Shown piece after piece: positions 1 to 9,709 of a stretch of 64,000 bases of DNA. The notes beneath the pieces are model-generated. The model saw only the letters and a program-made list of their open reading frames with translations, had not been told where the DNA came from and did no database searches. This DNA comes from Daejeonella lutea (GTDB taxonomy: Bacteria > Bacteroidota > Bacteroidia > Sphingobacteriales > Sphingobacteriaceae): contig NZ_FUYR01000001.1 of assembly GCF_900168015.1 (NCBI RefSeq), forward strand, positions 1,114,943 through 1,178,942, written 5' to 3'. Within the stretch, counting starts at the first letter, position 1; the number at the start of each line of letters is the position of its first letter. The translations under genes and the position numbers were made by a program.

Positions 1-132
1 TGCATAATAGACCTAGTCTATTACAAAGGTTATACCCATGTCGAAGCTGCCGAGGAACTAAATATTCCTATTGGTACCCTAAAAACCAGGATGAGAATGG
101 CGGTTGATGAATTACGGAGGGTGTTTAGATAA
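1..132 (+). CDS. ECF-type RNA polymerase sigma factor, C-terminal fragment
   Basis: The window opens inside a reading frame whose last 43 codons encode a sigma-70 region 4 helix-turn-helix. The residues YKGYTHVEAAEEL, then NIPIGTLKTRMR, then VDELRRVF match the pattern by which ECF sigma factors contact the -35 element. The 5' part, including region 2, lies outside the window, so neither the subfamily nor any anti-sigma partner can be judged. The stop is 7 bp from the 3' end of the convergent DUF1501 gene. The regulon cannot be inferred. Confidence 0.8.
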   Translation, partial: CIIDLVYYKGYTHVEAAEELNIPIGTLKTRMRMAVDELRRVFR

Positions 133-139
133 AAGTTTA

Positions 140-1408
140 TTAACCCCCCCTCATAACCCCTATACCTTTTCCTTCAAAACCTGGGAATAGCACTTTGTTA
201 TTGTTTATTAAGAGGTGCCTGTTTGCAACTTCACTGAATACACTCCGGAAATCAGTGGTAACAGCCAAATCTCGACCATCTTCAAGGTTTTCTATAGCAA
301 GGGCTTGAACGTTTCCATGAACAATTCCTCCATTCACGCCATTTCCCAAAATAAAATTACATGAAGCCCTGCCATGATCCGTTCCGCCAGTACCGTTCTG
401 TTTTACCGTCCTGCCAAACTCAGTCATGGTCATCACCGTCAGGTCATCGTGATAAGCAGTCATATCAGTCCAAAATGCGCTGATTGATTTGCTGAGATCT
501 GTAACATTGCGAGCAAATACTCCTGTATCCTTGCCTTGGTTGAAATGAGTATCCCAGCCTCCTGATTCAGCAAAAGCCACTTCGAGCCCCACATCCATTT
601 TGATTAATTGTGCAATTTGCTTCAATGAATTCCCAAGTGCTGTATTAGGATAGACCGCGTCGGAGGAGGGTTTATAGTTTTTTGTATCCACACTTTTCAA
701 CATTTTCATGGCATCAAAGCTTTCTTTTCCGGTTTCTTTTAGCAAACCCGACGACGTTTGATCATAAAGGTCTTCGAAGCTCTTTGACACCTGGCTGGAA
801 CCTTTTGGGTTTCCCTTCATTTGGATGGCAAAATCTTGCAAGTTATTTATTGCTACAGATGGCATATCTCCGTAGAATGATCTGGGCATGGATGAGGTTA
901 GGCTTACCGCCTGAAATGGCGTTGCTTCATGTCCAAGGAGGCCCACAGCACGGTTTAACCAACCGCTTGAGGTTCCTTTGCTGAAGGGGGTACCAGACTC
1001 CATGTAATCCTGTGCATCAAAATGAGAACGGGTATTGTTAGGCGACCCAATACCATGGACGATTGCCAGTCTTTTTTCCCGAAACAAGCTTTCAAAAGAT
1101 GACATTGAAGGATGAAGCCCGAAACGGCCATCGAGGTCGATCAAAGGATTCGTGTCAGCTGTTCTGGCGGCAGACATCATCAAGCCTGGCCTGGCTGCCT
1201 GAAGATATTTATCTCCAAAAGGAGCCACAGCCATTAGCCCATCCATGGCTCCACGTTGAAATATAGAAACTAGAATTTTTTTACGCTTAAACAGACCCGG
1301 AGCCTGAACCAGATTAGCTGCCTCTGCAAGGAACGTGGGAATACCACCCATACTGATCCCAAAAAGTGCCAAGCCACCTGATTTCAAAAATGCTTTTCTT
1401 GATATCAT
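140..1408 (-). CDS. DUF1501 domain secreted protein
   Basis: This is a DUF1501 protein of about 422 aa, a family distantly related to the sulfatase/alkaline phosphatase fold with no settled function. Family marks visible are FQRGAMDGLMAV near the N-terminus, ESGGWDTHFNQG in the middle and EFGRTVKQNGTGGTDHGR towards the end. The N-terminus SRKAFLKSGG plus a hydrophobic stretch looks like a Tat-type leader, but has Arg-Lys in place of the twin arginine. I use the ATG at 1408 rather than the TTG two codons upstream. It lies 14 bp downstream of the DUF1800 gene on the same strand, the usual pairing of these families, so they are almost certainly cotranscribed. Biochemical role unknown. Confidence 0.92.
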   Translation of the reverse strand: MISRKAFLKSGGLALFGISMGGIPTFLAEAANLVQAPGLFKRKKILVSIFQRGAMDGLMAVAPFGDKYLQAARPGLMMSAARTADTNPLIDLDGRFGLHPSMSSFESLFREKRLAIVHGIGSPNNTRSHFDAQDYMESGTPFSKGTSSGWLNRAVGLLGHEATPFQAVSLTSSMPRSFYGDMPSVAINNLQDFAIQMKGNPKGSSQVSKSFEDLYDQTSSGLLKETGKESFDAMKMLKSVDTKNYKPSSDAVYPNTALGNSLKQIAQLIKMDVGLEVAFAESGGWDTHFNQGKDTGVFARNVTDLSKSISAFWTDMTAYHDDLTVMTMTEFGRTVKQNGTGGTDHGRASCNFILGNGVNGGIVHGNVQALAIENLEDGRDLAVTTDFRSVFSEVANRHLLINNNKVLFPGFEGKGIGVMRGG

Positions 1409-1422
1409 GATCAATAATTTTA

Positions 1423-3396
1423 TTACTTACGTTGAAATTCCGGGGAACCTAATATAATCCCCACCACCTGCGCTAACATTGTATTCGAACCCGACATTGC
1501 TAGCACCTTACCGTCGTTACGTTTCACAGACCCCTGTGCTGATTGCTTCTCTTTTGTCCCATCCATCATGACAACTCCCGGATCAACCATCGTCGCGCTA
1601 GTCTCAGGAACAGCATTTTTTGAAGCCGCAACTTCAATCTTCTTTTGAAGTTCAGGATCATTTAGCATCGGCCGGAGGCGATCTACTGTCTGGCTTAAAT
1701 CCCGTTCAGGCATTATCAAACGTCCGTAAGTGACTAACGCTGCTTCAGAACTTTCCGGTTCCCGATTCTTATTCATAGCAGCAAGATTAACCCGGATGCC
1801 AGGTATGCGTTGCGAGGCAAGTGCAAGCCCAAAATTCATTCTGTTCAATAATGATCCCGTATTAATCCAATATTGGCCCTTATCTGGAAAACCTGTTGGA
1901 GCCTGGTATGAATAGATTTTTTGACCCATCTTATTTATCCAGGTGAAGAGCTGATAGGGCTGGTAAATGTCTGCATCAAGACTTCTGACTGCACTTATAG
2001 CAAGTTCAAACGGCGATTTTGTCTTCTCACGCAGGGCTTCCTTATTCCAAAACTCAGGTGACGAAACCATTGTTAGCAACACTTCAGCAATATTTCCTTT
2101 CGACTTAATGAATACAGCACTCATGTTGTCGACTAATTTCTGGGATGGATTATCATTCACAAATCGAATGGCAATCTTTCGTGAAATAAATTTGGCCGAT
2201 GATGTATGATTGGCCAGCATTTTTAAAAGCTCAACTCCTTCTTCATAACCTCCGTTAGCCGGAAACTTTCTTCCCAGGACTGTTTTTTCTCCAGTATCGT
2301 GCCTGTTTGCTGCGAAAAGAAAATCACCTTCATGCACAAAGCCTCGTTTTTCCAAATTTTGTTCTCCGATACGTTCAATCAGGTTTTTTGCAGCAGACGC
2401 GTATCCGTTTTCCATAGGATAAACTGTCCATCCGGTTAAGATCCGTGCTGCTTGGGTAACGTCCGACTGGCTATAACCTCCATCGACCCCCAGGGTGTGA
2501 AGCTCCATTACCTCGCGGGCATAATTTTCATTAAGACCCTGAGTTTTTTTGTTCTGCTGAAGCTTTGCGACAGCCTTGGCTCTCATCGCTGTGTCTGCAA
2601 TATTCATTGAAGCGCGTGCAGCCATTCGCTTTTGCACCTGGGGATTAACTTGCTGAGAAAGGCTCTCAGGTGTACCGGAACTTGTAACATTATCCAGGTA
2701 AGTTAACATCGCAGGAGATTTCGCAGTGGCGAGCACCAGGTTTTCGAAACTTCCAAAAACGTTAGGCCTGATCACATCCCGTTCGTAGGCAGGGATAAAC
2801 TCTGCGGACTGGCCTTTGGTTAATGAAACATTGAAGTGATTGAACCAGAAATCAGTGAGCAGCTCCCGCGTCTGATTATTCGAATAGGCGGCTCTTAAAA
2901 TCTTCTGATTAATTAATTGTCGCTGAAGTTCAGCCTGAGGCCTGAATCCTTTCTGCAACATATATCCCTTAAGCTGTTCCCGATAGTCCTTTTTGCCCGT
3001 CTGAACAATCGAATCCTGGCTAATGATGCCATCTTTAATGGCCAGTCTCAGAATCTGGCCGGGGTTGGGATAAAGTTTAGATACTTCATTATTAGTAAGG
3101 TTGATCGCATTGTAGCCTTTGAGCATTAGATTCAGTGAATCGTCTGCCAGATCGCCCATTAATTGTTGTGAAAACCACTTCTCCAAGCCAATCTTTAATG
3201 CAGCATCTATATCGCCCGGCCGCGCCCCATAAGTAAACCGACTCAGCAAATGAGCTGCAGCCTGCCGATCACTCAGCCCTGCACTCTTATATGGGAAAGG
3301 CTTACCTGAAGGTGAGTCGCTAATAAAGGAAGCTGAAATTGTCACCGTGAAGAAAAGACTCAAAGGCAGAAAAAAATACTTTAATGTGGTTTTCAT
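1423..3396 (-). CDS. DUF1800 domain secreted protein
   Basis: DUF1800 family protein of 657 aa, first gene of a two-gene operon with the DUF1501 gene. Residues 1-22 form a Sec signal peptide. Family features follow: AAHLLSRFTYGARPGDI near residue 50, TDFWFNHFNVSLTKGQ near 185, and NENYAREVMELHTLGVDGGY near 300, with DUF1800 extending almost to the C-terminus. DUF1800 and DUF1501 proteins are frequently adjacent in Bacteroidota and Planctomycetota and are thought to act together outside the cytoplasm, but no reaction is established. The ATG at 3396 gives a clean signal peptide. No obvious -7 box is visible upstream. Confidence 0.92.
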   Translation of the reverse strand: MKTTLKYFFLPLSLFFTVTISASFISDSPSGKPFPYKSAGLSDRQAAAHLLSRFTYGARPGDIDAALKIGLEKWFSQQLMGDLADDSLNLMLKGYNAINLTNNEVSKLYPNPGQILRLAIKDGIISQDSIVQTGKKDYREQLKGYMLQKGFRPQAELQRQLINQKILRAAYSNNQTRELLTDFWFNHFNVSLTKGQSAEFIPAYERDVIRPNVFGSFENLVLATAKSPAMLTYLDNVTSSGTPESLSQQVNPQVQKRMAARASMNIADTAMRAKAVAKLQQNKKTQGLNENYAREVMELHTLGVDGGYSQSDVTQAARILTGWTVYPMENGYASAAKNLIERIGEQNLEKRGFVHEGDFLFAANRHDTGEKTVLGRKFPANGGYEEGVELLKMLANHTSSAKFISRKIAIRFVNDNPSQKLVDNMSAVFIKSKGNIAEVLLTMVSSPEFWNKEALREKTKSPFELAISAVRSLDADIYQPYQLFTWINKMGQKIYSYQAPTGFPDKGQYWINTGSLLNRMNFGLALASQRIPGIRVNLAAMNKNREPESSEAALVTYGRLIMPERDLSQTVDRLRPMLNDPELQKKIEVAASKNAVPETSATMVDPGVVMMDGTKEKQSAQGSVKRNDGKVLAMSGSNTMLAQVVGIILGSPEFQRK

Positions 3397-3618
3397 ATTG
3401 GGACCATGATGTATATCGTTGTGACTATTAAATACATTGAAGGATTAAAAGAAAAACGAAATTTTGTAACAAAAATGTATAAATGGTTTTGAATCTAGGA
3501 AAAGGAAAAATGCAAAGCACATTCAATAATAAAACACAAACACTAAAATTGATTGCCGGGATTAAATTTTATAAATAGCTTTGATAACCTACTACGAATA
3601 AGTTTCCTCCTAGCGACT

Positions 3619-4926
3619 ATGAAAAATATTTTAATATTTATCCTCTTCCTTTTACCATTTTCCAATATTAATGCACAATCAAAACATGTTGTTCTGGTAA
3701 GCATTGATGGATTCCGTCCGGAGTTTTATTTGAACGAGGGCTGGAGCACACCGAATTTAAAAATGCTTATGAATAAGGGTGTTTATTCAAAAGGTGTAAA
3801 CAGCGTTTTTCCGTCGGTTACATACCCCTCTCACACAACATTAGTGACCGGCGCTTACCCAAAAAACCACGGGATATTATATAATGCACAGCGAGACTCG
3901 CCGTCCGGTCATTGGTATTTCGAGGAGGAGCTGATAACAACCGAAACACTTTGGGATGCGGCAAAAAAGGCAGGGTTAAAAACCGGTGCCGTGATGTGGC
4001 CAGTAACGGTCGGGGCTCCGATAGACTATAATTTTCCTGTTCGGCGTGCAGACAATGATGAAACTTTAGATCAGCTTAGTGTGACAACGCCCGTCGTAAC
4101 ACCCCTTACATTAATCAGCGATTTAAAAAAAGCTGGTATAATTTCCGGAGATAAAATACAGTTTTTAGACAAAATTGATGAGACTACTGGTAATATGTCT
4201 TCATATATTCTTAAAAAGTATAAACCCAATTTATTGGCAATCCATTTTCTTGGTGCAGACCATGCTCAACATGCTTCCGGGAGAGATTCAAAAGAAGCAC
4301 ATCATGAAGTTGAGCTTATCGATCTGGAAATAGGAAAATTATTGAAGACACTCTCAGAAATTGGAATCGCTGATTCAACAACTTTGATTATTACAGGTGA
4401 CCACGGATTTGTTGATAACAGCAAATCGCTTTCTCCGAATGTTTGGCTCTCTAAAATGGGTGTGTTAACTGACAACAAAAACTGGCAGGCTAAATTTGCC
4501 GCCACAGGAGGTTCCGCTTTTTTATACCTGAAAGACAAAAGCCTAGGAAATAAAATTCTTATCATGCTGGAAAATCTGCCTGCGGAAGAAAGAAAGTTGT
4601 TTCGAATCATAAATCGCGAACAGATGGACAAAGTCGGTGCCGACCCGGAAGCTTTTTTGGCCTTGACCATGAATGAAGGTATTGTTAGTAATGGAGCTTA
4701 TAAGGGTATGGCGGTTAATGAAAAGAAACCTGGGGGTGCCCATGGACATTTTCCCGATTTCTCTCAGATTCAAACGGGTTTTATAGCTTCCGGAGCAGGA
4801 ATTGGCCCACATGATGAGATAAAAAATATGGGAATAAAGGACGTCGCTCCTATTATCTCCCGCCTCTTATCTTTAAATTTCGTTTCAATAGATGGTGTAC
4901 TTCCTCCGCATATCTTAAAACCTTAA
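3619..4926 (+). CDS. Secreted alkaline phosphatase superfamily phosphodiesterase (NPP-like)
   Basis: A 435-aa protein related to ectonucleotide pyrophosphatase/phosphodiesterases. Residues 1-20 are a signal peptide ending INAQ. Metal and catalytic positions are visible: Asp30 in VSIDGFRPEF, the nucleophile Thr68 in FPSVTYPSHT, then LGADHAQHASG, ITGDHGF and GGAHGHFP supplying Asp/His ligands of a two-zinc site. The family hydrolyses phosphodiester or pyrophosphate bonds. The substrate is unknown. An in-frame start 22 codons upstream exists, but the ATG at 3619 directly precedes the signal peptide and is preferred. It heads a tightly packed operon of glycan-active enzymes, with the next gene starting 10 bp downstream. 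Confidence 0.88.
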   Translation: MKNILIFILFLLPFSNINAQSKHVVLVSIDGFRPEFYLNEGWSTPNLKMLMNKGVYSKGVNSVFPSVTYPSHTTLVTGAYPKNHGILYNAQRDSPSGHWYFEEELITTETLWDAAKKAGLKTGAVMWPVTVGAPIDYNFPVRRADNDETLDQLSVTTPVVTPLTLISDLKKAGIISGDKIQFLDKIDETTGNMSSYILKKYKPNLLAIHFLGADHAQHASGRDSKEAHHEVELIDLEIGKLLKTLSEIGIADSTTLIITGDHGFVDNSKSLSPNVWLSKMGVLTDNKNWQAKFAATGGSAFLYLKDKSLGNKILIMLENLPAEERKLFRIINREQMDKVGADPEAFLALTMNEGIVSNGAYKGMAVNEKKPGGAHGHFPDFSQIQTGFIASGAGIGPHDEIKNMGIKDVAPIISRLLSLNFVSIDGVLPPHILKP

Positions 4927-4936
4927 AACCTTCAAT

Positions 4937-7171
4937 GTGAACAAAAAGCTTTCTTTATTTCTTTTCTGCTGTTTCTCTACCTCATTTACTTTTGCTCAAT
5001 ACTCCCAGAAACCCGTTAGCATTTCGACCCAATGGGCCAAAGATGTGAATGATAAAAATGCCTGGCAAGAATACCCCAGGCCTCAGTTAGTGAGAGACAG
5101 GTGGCTGAACTTAAATGGCCTTTGGGACTATAAAATCACTGCAAAAGGAAATACGGTACCTTCTTCTTTTGATGGGAAAATTTTAGTCCCTTATAGTGTA
5201 GAATCAAGTCTTTCCGGAGTGCAAAAACCCTTGTTACCTGACCAAGAACTTTGGTACGAAAAGTTGGTGAACATCCCCGCGGATTGGAAAGGTCAGGATG
5301 TTATACTTCACTTTGGAGCGGTTGACTGGCAAAGCACAATATATATTAACGACAAAGAAATTGGCCAGCATACCGGAGGATCCGATCCCTTTTCATTCAA
5401 CATAACTTCTCACCTAAAACCAGGAGTTCAAAAAATCCTCGTAAAGGTCACCGATCCCACTGATAGCTACATCCAAGCCCGTGGCAAACAGGTCCTGAAC
5501 CCCCAAGGCTTTTGGTATACAGCGGTATCGGGCATCTGGCAAACAGTATGGCTTGAGCCAGTCCATGCGACCAGCATTTCATATTTAAATCCTGTAGCAG
5601 ATATTGACAATGGTAAGATTGCTTTCCAGATCGGCCTCACTAAACCACAAGGCAATGAAATAGTCGAGATGACCGTGAGCCATAAGAATAAAGAGGTAAA
5701 GAAGATCAGAGTCCCTTTCAATAAAATCATTGAAATGGACATGCAAAACGCTGCCCTCTGGTCGCCAGACAATCCAAATCTTTATAAGATTAAGGTTAAT
5801 CTTAGCAGGGGCGGGAGAGTTTTGGATAATTTTTCTTCTTATTTCACCATGCGAAAGATCTCTATGGGCACTGATGACCGCGGTTATACCCGTATCATGT
5901 TAAATAACAAGCCTGTGTTCCAATGGGGTACATTGGATCAGGGATGGTGGCCAGAGAGCCTGCTCACCCCCCCTTCTGACGCGGCAATGAAATACGACAT
6001 GGAAGTACTTAAAAAAATGGGCTTCAACATGATTCGTAAGCATATTAAGGTTGAGCCGGCCCGTTACTACTACCACGCCGACACGCTCGGAATGCTGCTT
6101 TGGCAGGATATGCCAAGTGGCTTTACGAAGCTCAACGATCCTGTTAATCACATTAGGGCCGATGATCCGAATGACTGGGTCAGACCAAAAAAATCAGCCG
6201 AAGAATTCGAAGCAGAATGGAAGTCGATAATGGATAATCTTCGTTTTTTTGGCTCTATCGTGGTTTGGGTGCCATTCAATGAGGGATGGGGACAATATGA
6301 TACTAAAAGAATCACAGCATGGACTCAAAGTCACGATCCGTCCAGACTGGTAGATGCTACAAGCGGCTGGACTGACCGCAAGGTTGGCCATATGTATGAT
6401 GCGCACCAGTATCCGGGACCTGCCATGGAACCAGCAGAAGAGCATCCTGGCCGTGCGATTGTGCTGGGAGAGTTTGGTGGATTAGGATGGCCCGTGAAAG
6501 GTCATTTATGGAATGAGGCGAAAAGGAATTGGGGTTACCGCACATTCTTAACGGAGGCTGAGTATAAAATGCAGCTTAACCAGATCATTCGAAATCTTTA
6601 TCCCATGTTATCTAAAGGACTTTCGGCCGCAATTTACACTCAGACATCCGATGTTGAGGGCGAAGTAAACGGATTGATGACTTACGATCGCAGGTATAAT
6701 AAAATTTCGATTGATGCGATGAAGGAAATGAGCGAGCCGCTTTATCATCAGTATCCTAAAGCTAGAATCCTAATTGCAGACTCTGAAATTAAACTATCAA
6801 AAATGTTTACCAGCAATGTAGATGAGGACAAAAACTGGAAAACGCTAAATTCGCCGGATGGCCGATTCAAAGAAGTCTCAGCACCGGTAAAGTTAAGTAA
6901 AGGACAGAACATCAGAGCATTAAGCAATTTTACAATTGAACAAGTTCCTCAGAAACTTGCAATGAAACTATACGGACAGGGTGATCTAACTGTATTTCTG
7001 AACGGGCAGGAAATTTACAATAAGAAAATTCTAACCCGGCGACACTATGATGAATTTAATATCAGCCAGTACCATCATCTAATAAAACCAGGCGATAATG
7101 TATTGGCATTCGAACTAAAAAAAGTCGAGGCAGATTCGGATTTTGACTTTGGCTTATATAGATTTGACTAA
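4937..7171 (+). CDS. Glycoside hydrolase family 2 protein, secreted
   Basis: A 744-aa GH2 enzyme of the beta-galactosidase/beta-glucuronidase clan. It has a signal peptide (residues 1-20, ending TFAQ), a sugar-binding jelly-roll domain at roughly 40-210, an immunoglobulin-like domain, and a TIM barrel. The barrel carries VVWVPFNEGWGQ (Glu acid/base after Asn) and AIVLGEFGGLGW (nucleophile Glu). A C-terminal beta domain of about 130 residues follows. The start codon is GTG: the overlapping ATG is immediately followed by TGA in its own frame, so GTG is the only sensible start. Second gene of the glycan operon. Exact sugar specificity cannot be read from sequence. Confidence 0.92.
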   Translation: MNKKLSLFLFCCFSTSFTFAQYSQKPVSISTQWAKDVNDKNAWQEYPRPQLVRDRWLNLNGLWDYKITAKGNTVPSSFDGKILVPYSVESSLSGVQKPLLPDQELWYEKLVNIPADWKGQDVILHFGAVDWQSTIYINDKEIGQHTGGSDPFSFNITSHLKPGVQKILVKVTDPTDSYIQARGKQVLNPQGFWYTAVSGIWQTVWLEPVHATSISYLNPVADIDNGKIAFQIGLTKPQGNEIVEMTVSHKNKEVKKIRVPFNKIIEMDMQNAALWSPDNPNLYKIKVNLSRGGRVLDNFSSYFTMRKISMGTDDRGYTRIMLNNKPVFQWGTLDQGWWPESLLTPPSDAAMKYDMEVLKKMGFNMIRKHIKVEPARYYYHADTLGMLLWQDMPSGFTKLNDPVNHIRADDPNDWVRPKKSAEEFEAEWKSIMDNLRFFGSIVVWVPFNEGWGQYDTKRITAWTQSHDPSRLVDATSGWTDRKVGHMYDAHQYPGPAMEPAEEHPGRAIVLGEFGGLGWPVKGHLWNEAKRNWGYRTFLTEAEYKMQLNQIIRNLYPMLSKGLSAAIYTQTSDVEGEVNGLMTYDRRYNKISIDAMKEMSEPLYHQYPKARILIADSEIKLSKMFTSNVDEDKNWKTLNSPDGRFKEVSAPVKLSKGQNIRALSNFTIEQVPQKLAMKLYGQGDLTVFLNGQEIYNKKILTRRHYDEFNISQYHHLIKPGDNVLAFELKKVEADSDFDFGLYRFD

Positions 7172-7188
7172 GCCTCTATTTGTGTCTG

Positions 7189-8619
7189 ATGAAAATTCAA
7201 AAAAACATACTTCTTTCGTACATCATTACCGCTTGCATCTTCTTGATGTCTCCGACGGACAGGTATGTCGCTAAGCACATCCCTGTTGTACAAAAAAGGT
7301 TAAATGTTATTTACATACTTGCTGACGACCTCGGATACTCCGAATTAGGTTCCTATGGCAACACGTTTAATGAAACGCCAAATCTAGATATTCTTGCGAA
7401 AGAGGGCGTAAAATTTAATCGATTTTATGCAGCAGCCCCAGTGTGTTCCCCCTACCGTGCAGCACTGATGACTGGCAAATATCCGGCCCGACTCGGGATC
7501 AATGATTACCTGAGGCCCAATGCCCCCGACCATCTTGGACTTTCTGAAACCACTATGCCCGAAATGTTCCAGCAAAATGGATATCGCACAGGCATAGTAG
7601 GGAAATGGCATTTGTCCGGATATGTAAAAGCCGGTGCTTCGGAAGAAACATTACCGGAAAAACATGGATTTGACGAAGTGTTAGTCAGCGAGAACGAAGG
7701 AATTGCCGAAGGCTGGTACTTCCACCCCTATTTATTCAATAAGGATATTCAAAAGAAACTAGCCGGAGATCGTGAATACATAACTGACAGGCAAAATGCT
7801 GAGGCTGTTGAGTTTATCGAAAGGAATAAAAACAAACCCTTCTTTCTGTATTTGAGCCATTATGCCGTGCATACAACAGTACATGGTAAACCGGCTTTGG
7901 TCGATCATTTCAGGCAGAAAAAAGGTGCAGGCACTAGTCTACCCACAAAAAATAACCCAGAAAACGATCTGTTTAAACGCTGGCCGGCCGATTCAAGGGC
8001 AAAGTTGAATAATCCGCACCTGGCGGCGCAGCTCTTTGTGGTCGACGAGGGAATTGGAATGATAAGGACCAAATTAAAAGAACTTGGGTTGGATAAAAAT
8101 ACAGTAATCGTGTTCACAAGTGATAATGGAGGCGAAACAACGATTACCACGAATGCACCCCTCAAAGGAGGGAAAAGTATGCTTTACGAGGGCGGAGTTA
8201 CTGAGCCATGCATCATTTGGGCCCCTCAGCTTTTCAAGCCGGCGACCGTAAACCAACCTGCAGTCAACCTCGACTTCTATCCGACATTCATGGATTTGAT
8301 TAAAGCAAAACCGAATTCTCAACGACTGGATGGTGTATCGCTTACAAGCGCTCTCAAAGGCAATAAGCCTAATCCATCGAGAAGCTTCTTCTGGCACTAT
8401 CCCCTTAATTCTCCACATTTTTTGGGCGGGCGATCCGCTGGAAGCATCGTAAGCGGTGACTGGAAACTGATTGAGTTTTTCGATAATAAAAGTGTAGAAT
8501 TATATAATCTAAAACAGGATATTTCAGAGACCAATAACCTGGCTAGTAAAAACCCCGAAAAAGTAAAGGAGTTGCTCGTCGGACTCCAAAAATGGCGCAA
8601 AGATGTTAACGCACAATAA
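7189..8619 (+). CDS. Sulfatase (arylsulfatase-type), secreted
   Basis: A 476-aa type I sulfatase. N-terminal residues 1-22 are hydrophobic and likely direct export. The metal-binding Asp pair is at 46-47 (ILADDLGY). The C-S-P-Y-R motif puts the catalytic cysteine, converted to formylglycine, at residue 86. GKWHLSG and VIVFTSDNGGE complete the active site. Family knowledge: these remove sulfate esters from carbohydrates and need a formylglycine-generating maturase (anSME or FGE), which is not in this window. The ATG at 7189 is chosen over the TTG three codons upstream. The last 17 bp overlap the following GH43 gene, which implies translational coupling. Likely target is a sulfated plant or algal polysaccharide. 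Confidence 0.92.
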   Translation: MKIQKNILLSYIITACIFLMSPTDRYVAKHIPVVQKRLNVIYILADDLGYSELGSYGNTFNETPNLDILAKEGVKFNRFYAAAPVCSPYRAALMTGKYPARLGINDYLRPNAPDHLGLSETTMPEMFQQNGYRTGIVGKWHLSGYVKAGASEETLPEKHGFDEVLVSENEGIAEGWYFHPYLFNKDIQKKLAGDREYITDRQNAEAVEFIERNKNKPFFLYLSHYAVHTTVHGKPALVDHFRQKKGAGTSLPTKNNPENDLFKRWPADSRAKLNNPHLAAQLFVVDEGIGMIRTKLKELGLDKNTVIVFTSDNGGETTITTNAPLKGGKSMLYEGGVTEPCIIWAPQLFKPATVNQPAVNLDFYPTFMDLIKAKPNSQRLDGVSLTSALKGNKPNPSRSFFWHYPLNSPHFLGGRSAGSIVSGDWKLIEFFDNKSVELYNLKQDISETNNLASKNPEKVKELLVGLQKWRKDVNAQ

Positions 8620-9697
8620 ATCAATTCGATCTGGAAGACCGTTATTAATTTCCCTTCTCCTGGGTGTACTCACTTTTTCCGTTGACTTTGTTTATGCGCA
8701 GTCAAATTCGGTTCAGGACTCTACCTCATATTTTACAAACCCCGTGGGAAAAGGTGCCGACCCATGGATCATAAAAGATAACAATTCATATTACAGTATA
8801 TTCAGCGTCAATAACCCGAAAGACGGAAATTTCATCGCCGTTTCAAAGTCGGCGGCTTTAACTAAGATCGGTTCCAGAAAAAAGGTATGGACACCCCCTG
8901 CAAACGCATGGAACAGCAAATGCCTTTGGGCACCCGAACTTCACCGCCTGGGTGATAAGTGGTACATTTATTATACCGCAGGTAAATCTGGCCCGCCATA
9001 TATTTATCAACGTTCGGGAGTTTTGGAATCGGTAAGCAGTGATCCCCAGGGAGATTATACGGACAAGGGTATGCTAATAACAGGCGATGACCCACAGGAT
9101 GATAGCAAAACCATTTGGGCAATTGACCTAACAGTTACCGAAATTAATAACGAGCTCTATGCTGTATGGTCAGGTTGGGAGAAAAATAGTGATACTGACA
9201 AAACATCTCAGCATCTCTATATTGCAAAGATGAGTAATCCCTGGACCATAAGTTCTGAACGAGTAAAAATTTCAAGTCCTGTTGAGCCGTGGGAAATTGG
9301 AGGCCCACTCAATCTGAATGAGGGTCCGCAATTTTTAAAGAACAATAAGGATGTGTTCATTATCTATTCTGCCCGCGAATCCTGGACTCCAGAATATCGT
9401 CTGGGCCAGTTAAAACTAAAACAAGGTTCAAACCCTCTCCTTCTCTCAAGCTGGACCAAAAGCGGTCCTGTTTTTCAGGGAACTGACAAAGTTTTAGGTA
9501 CCGGCCACGCAAGCTTTACCACCTCTCCGGACGATAAAGAACATTGGATCTTTTACCATTCAAAAGTTGGGAAAGAACCCGGTTGGAACAGAGATCTCCG
9601 TTTACAACAATTTTTCTGGGATAAGCAGGGTAATCCTCAATTTGGCAAACCGATCCCTGCAGGGGAAAAAATAAAAAAACCATCAGGTGAGAAATAA
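8603..9697 (+). CDS. Glycoside hydrolase family 43 protein, secreted
   Basis: A 364-aa GH43-type five-bladed propeller enzyme, probably an arabinanase, arabinofuranosidase or xylosidase. A signal peptide runs to about residue 33 (VYAQ). The three acidic positions of the family are recognisable: Asp53 in GADPWI (base), Asp175 in WAIDLTV (pKa modulator) and Glu240 in NLNEGPQFL (acid). The start ATG lies inside the 3' end of the sulfatase gene, a 17-bp overlap. Fourth gene of the operon. Together with GH2, GH5-like and sulfatase activities it suggests stepwise trimming of a branched, sulfated glycan. Substrate specificity is inference. Confidence 0.9.
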   Translation: MLTHNKSIRSGRPLLISLLLGVLTFSVDFVYAQSNSVQDSTSYFTNPVGKGADPWIIKDNNSYYSIFSVNNPKDGNFIAVSKSAALTKIGSRKKVWTPPANAWNSKCLWAPELHRLGDKWYIYYTAGKSGPPYIYQRSGVLESVSSDPQGDYTDKGMLITGDDPQDDSKTIWAIDLTVTEINNELYAVWSGWEKNSDTDKTSQHLYIAKMSNPWTISSERVKISSPVEPWEIGGPLNLNEGPQFLKNNKDVFIIYSARESWTPEYRLGQLKLKQGSNPLLLSSWTKSGPVFQGTDKVLGTGHASFTTSPDDKEHWIFYHSKVGKEPGWNRDLRLQQFFWDKQGNPQFGKPIPAGEKIKKPSGEK

Positions 9698-9709
9698 ATC
9701 AAACACTAT

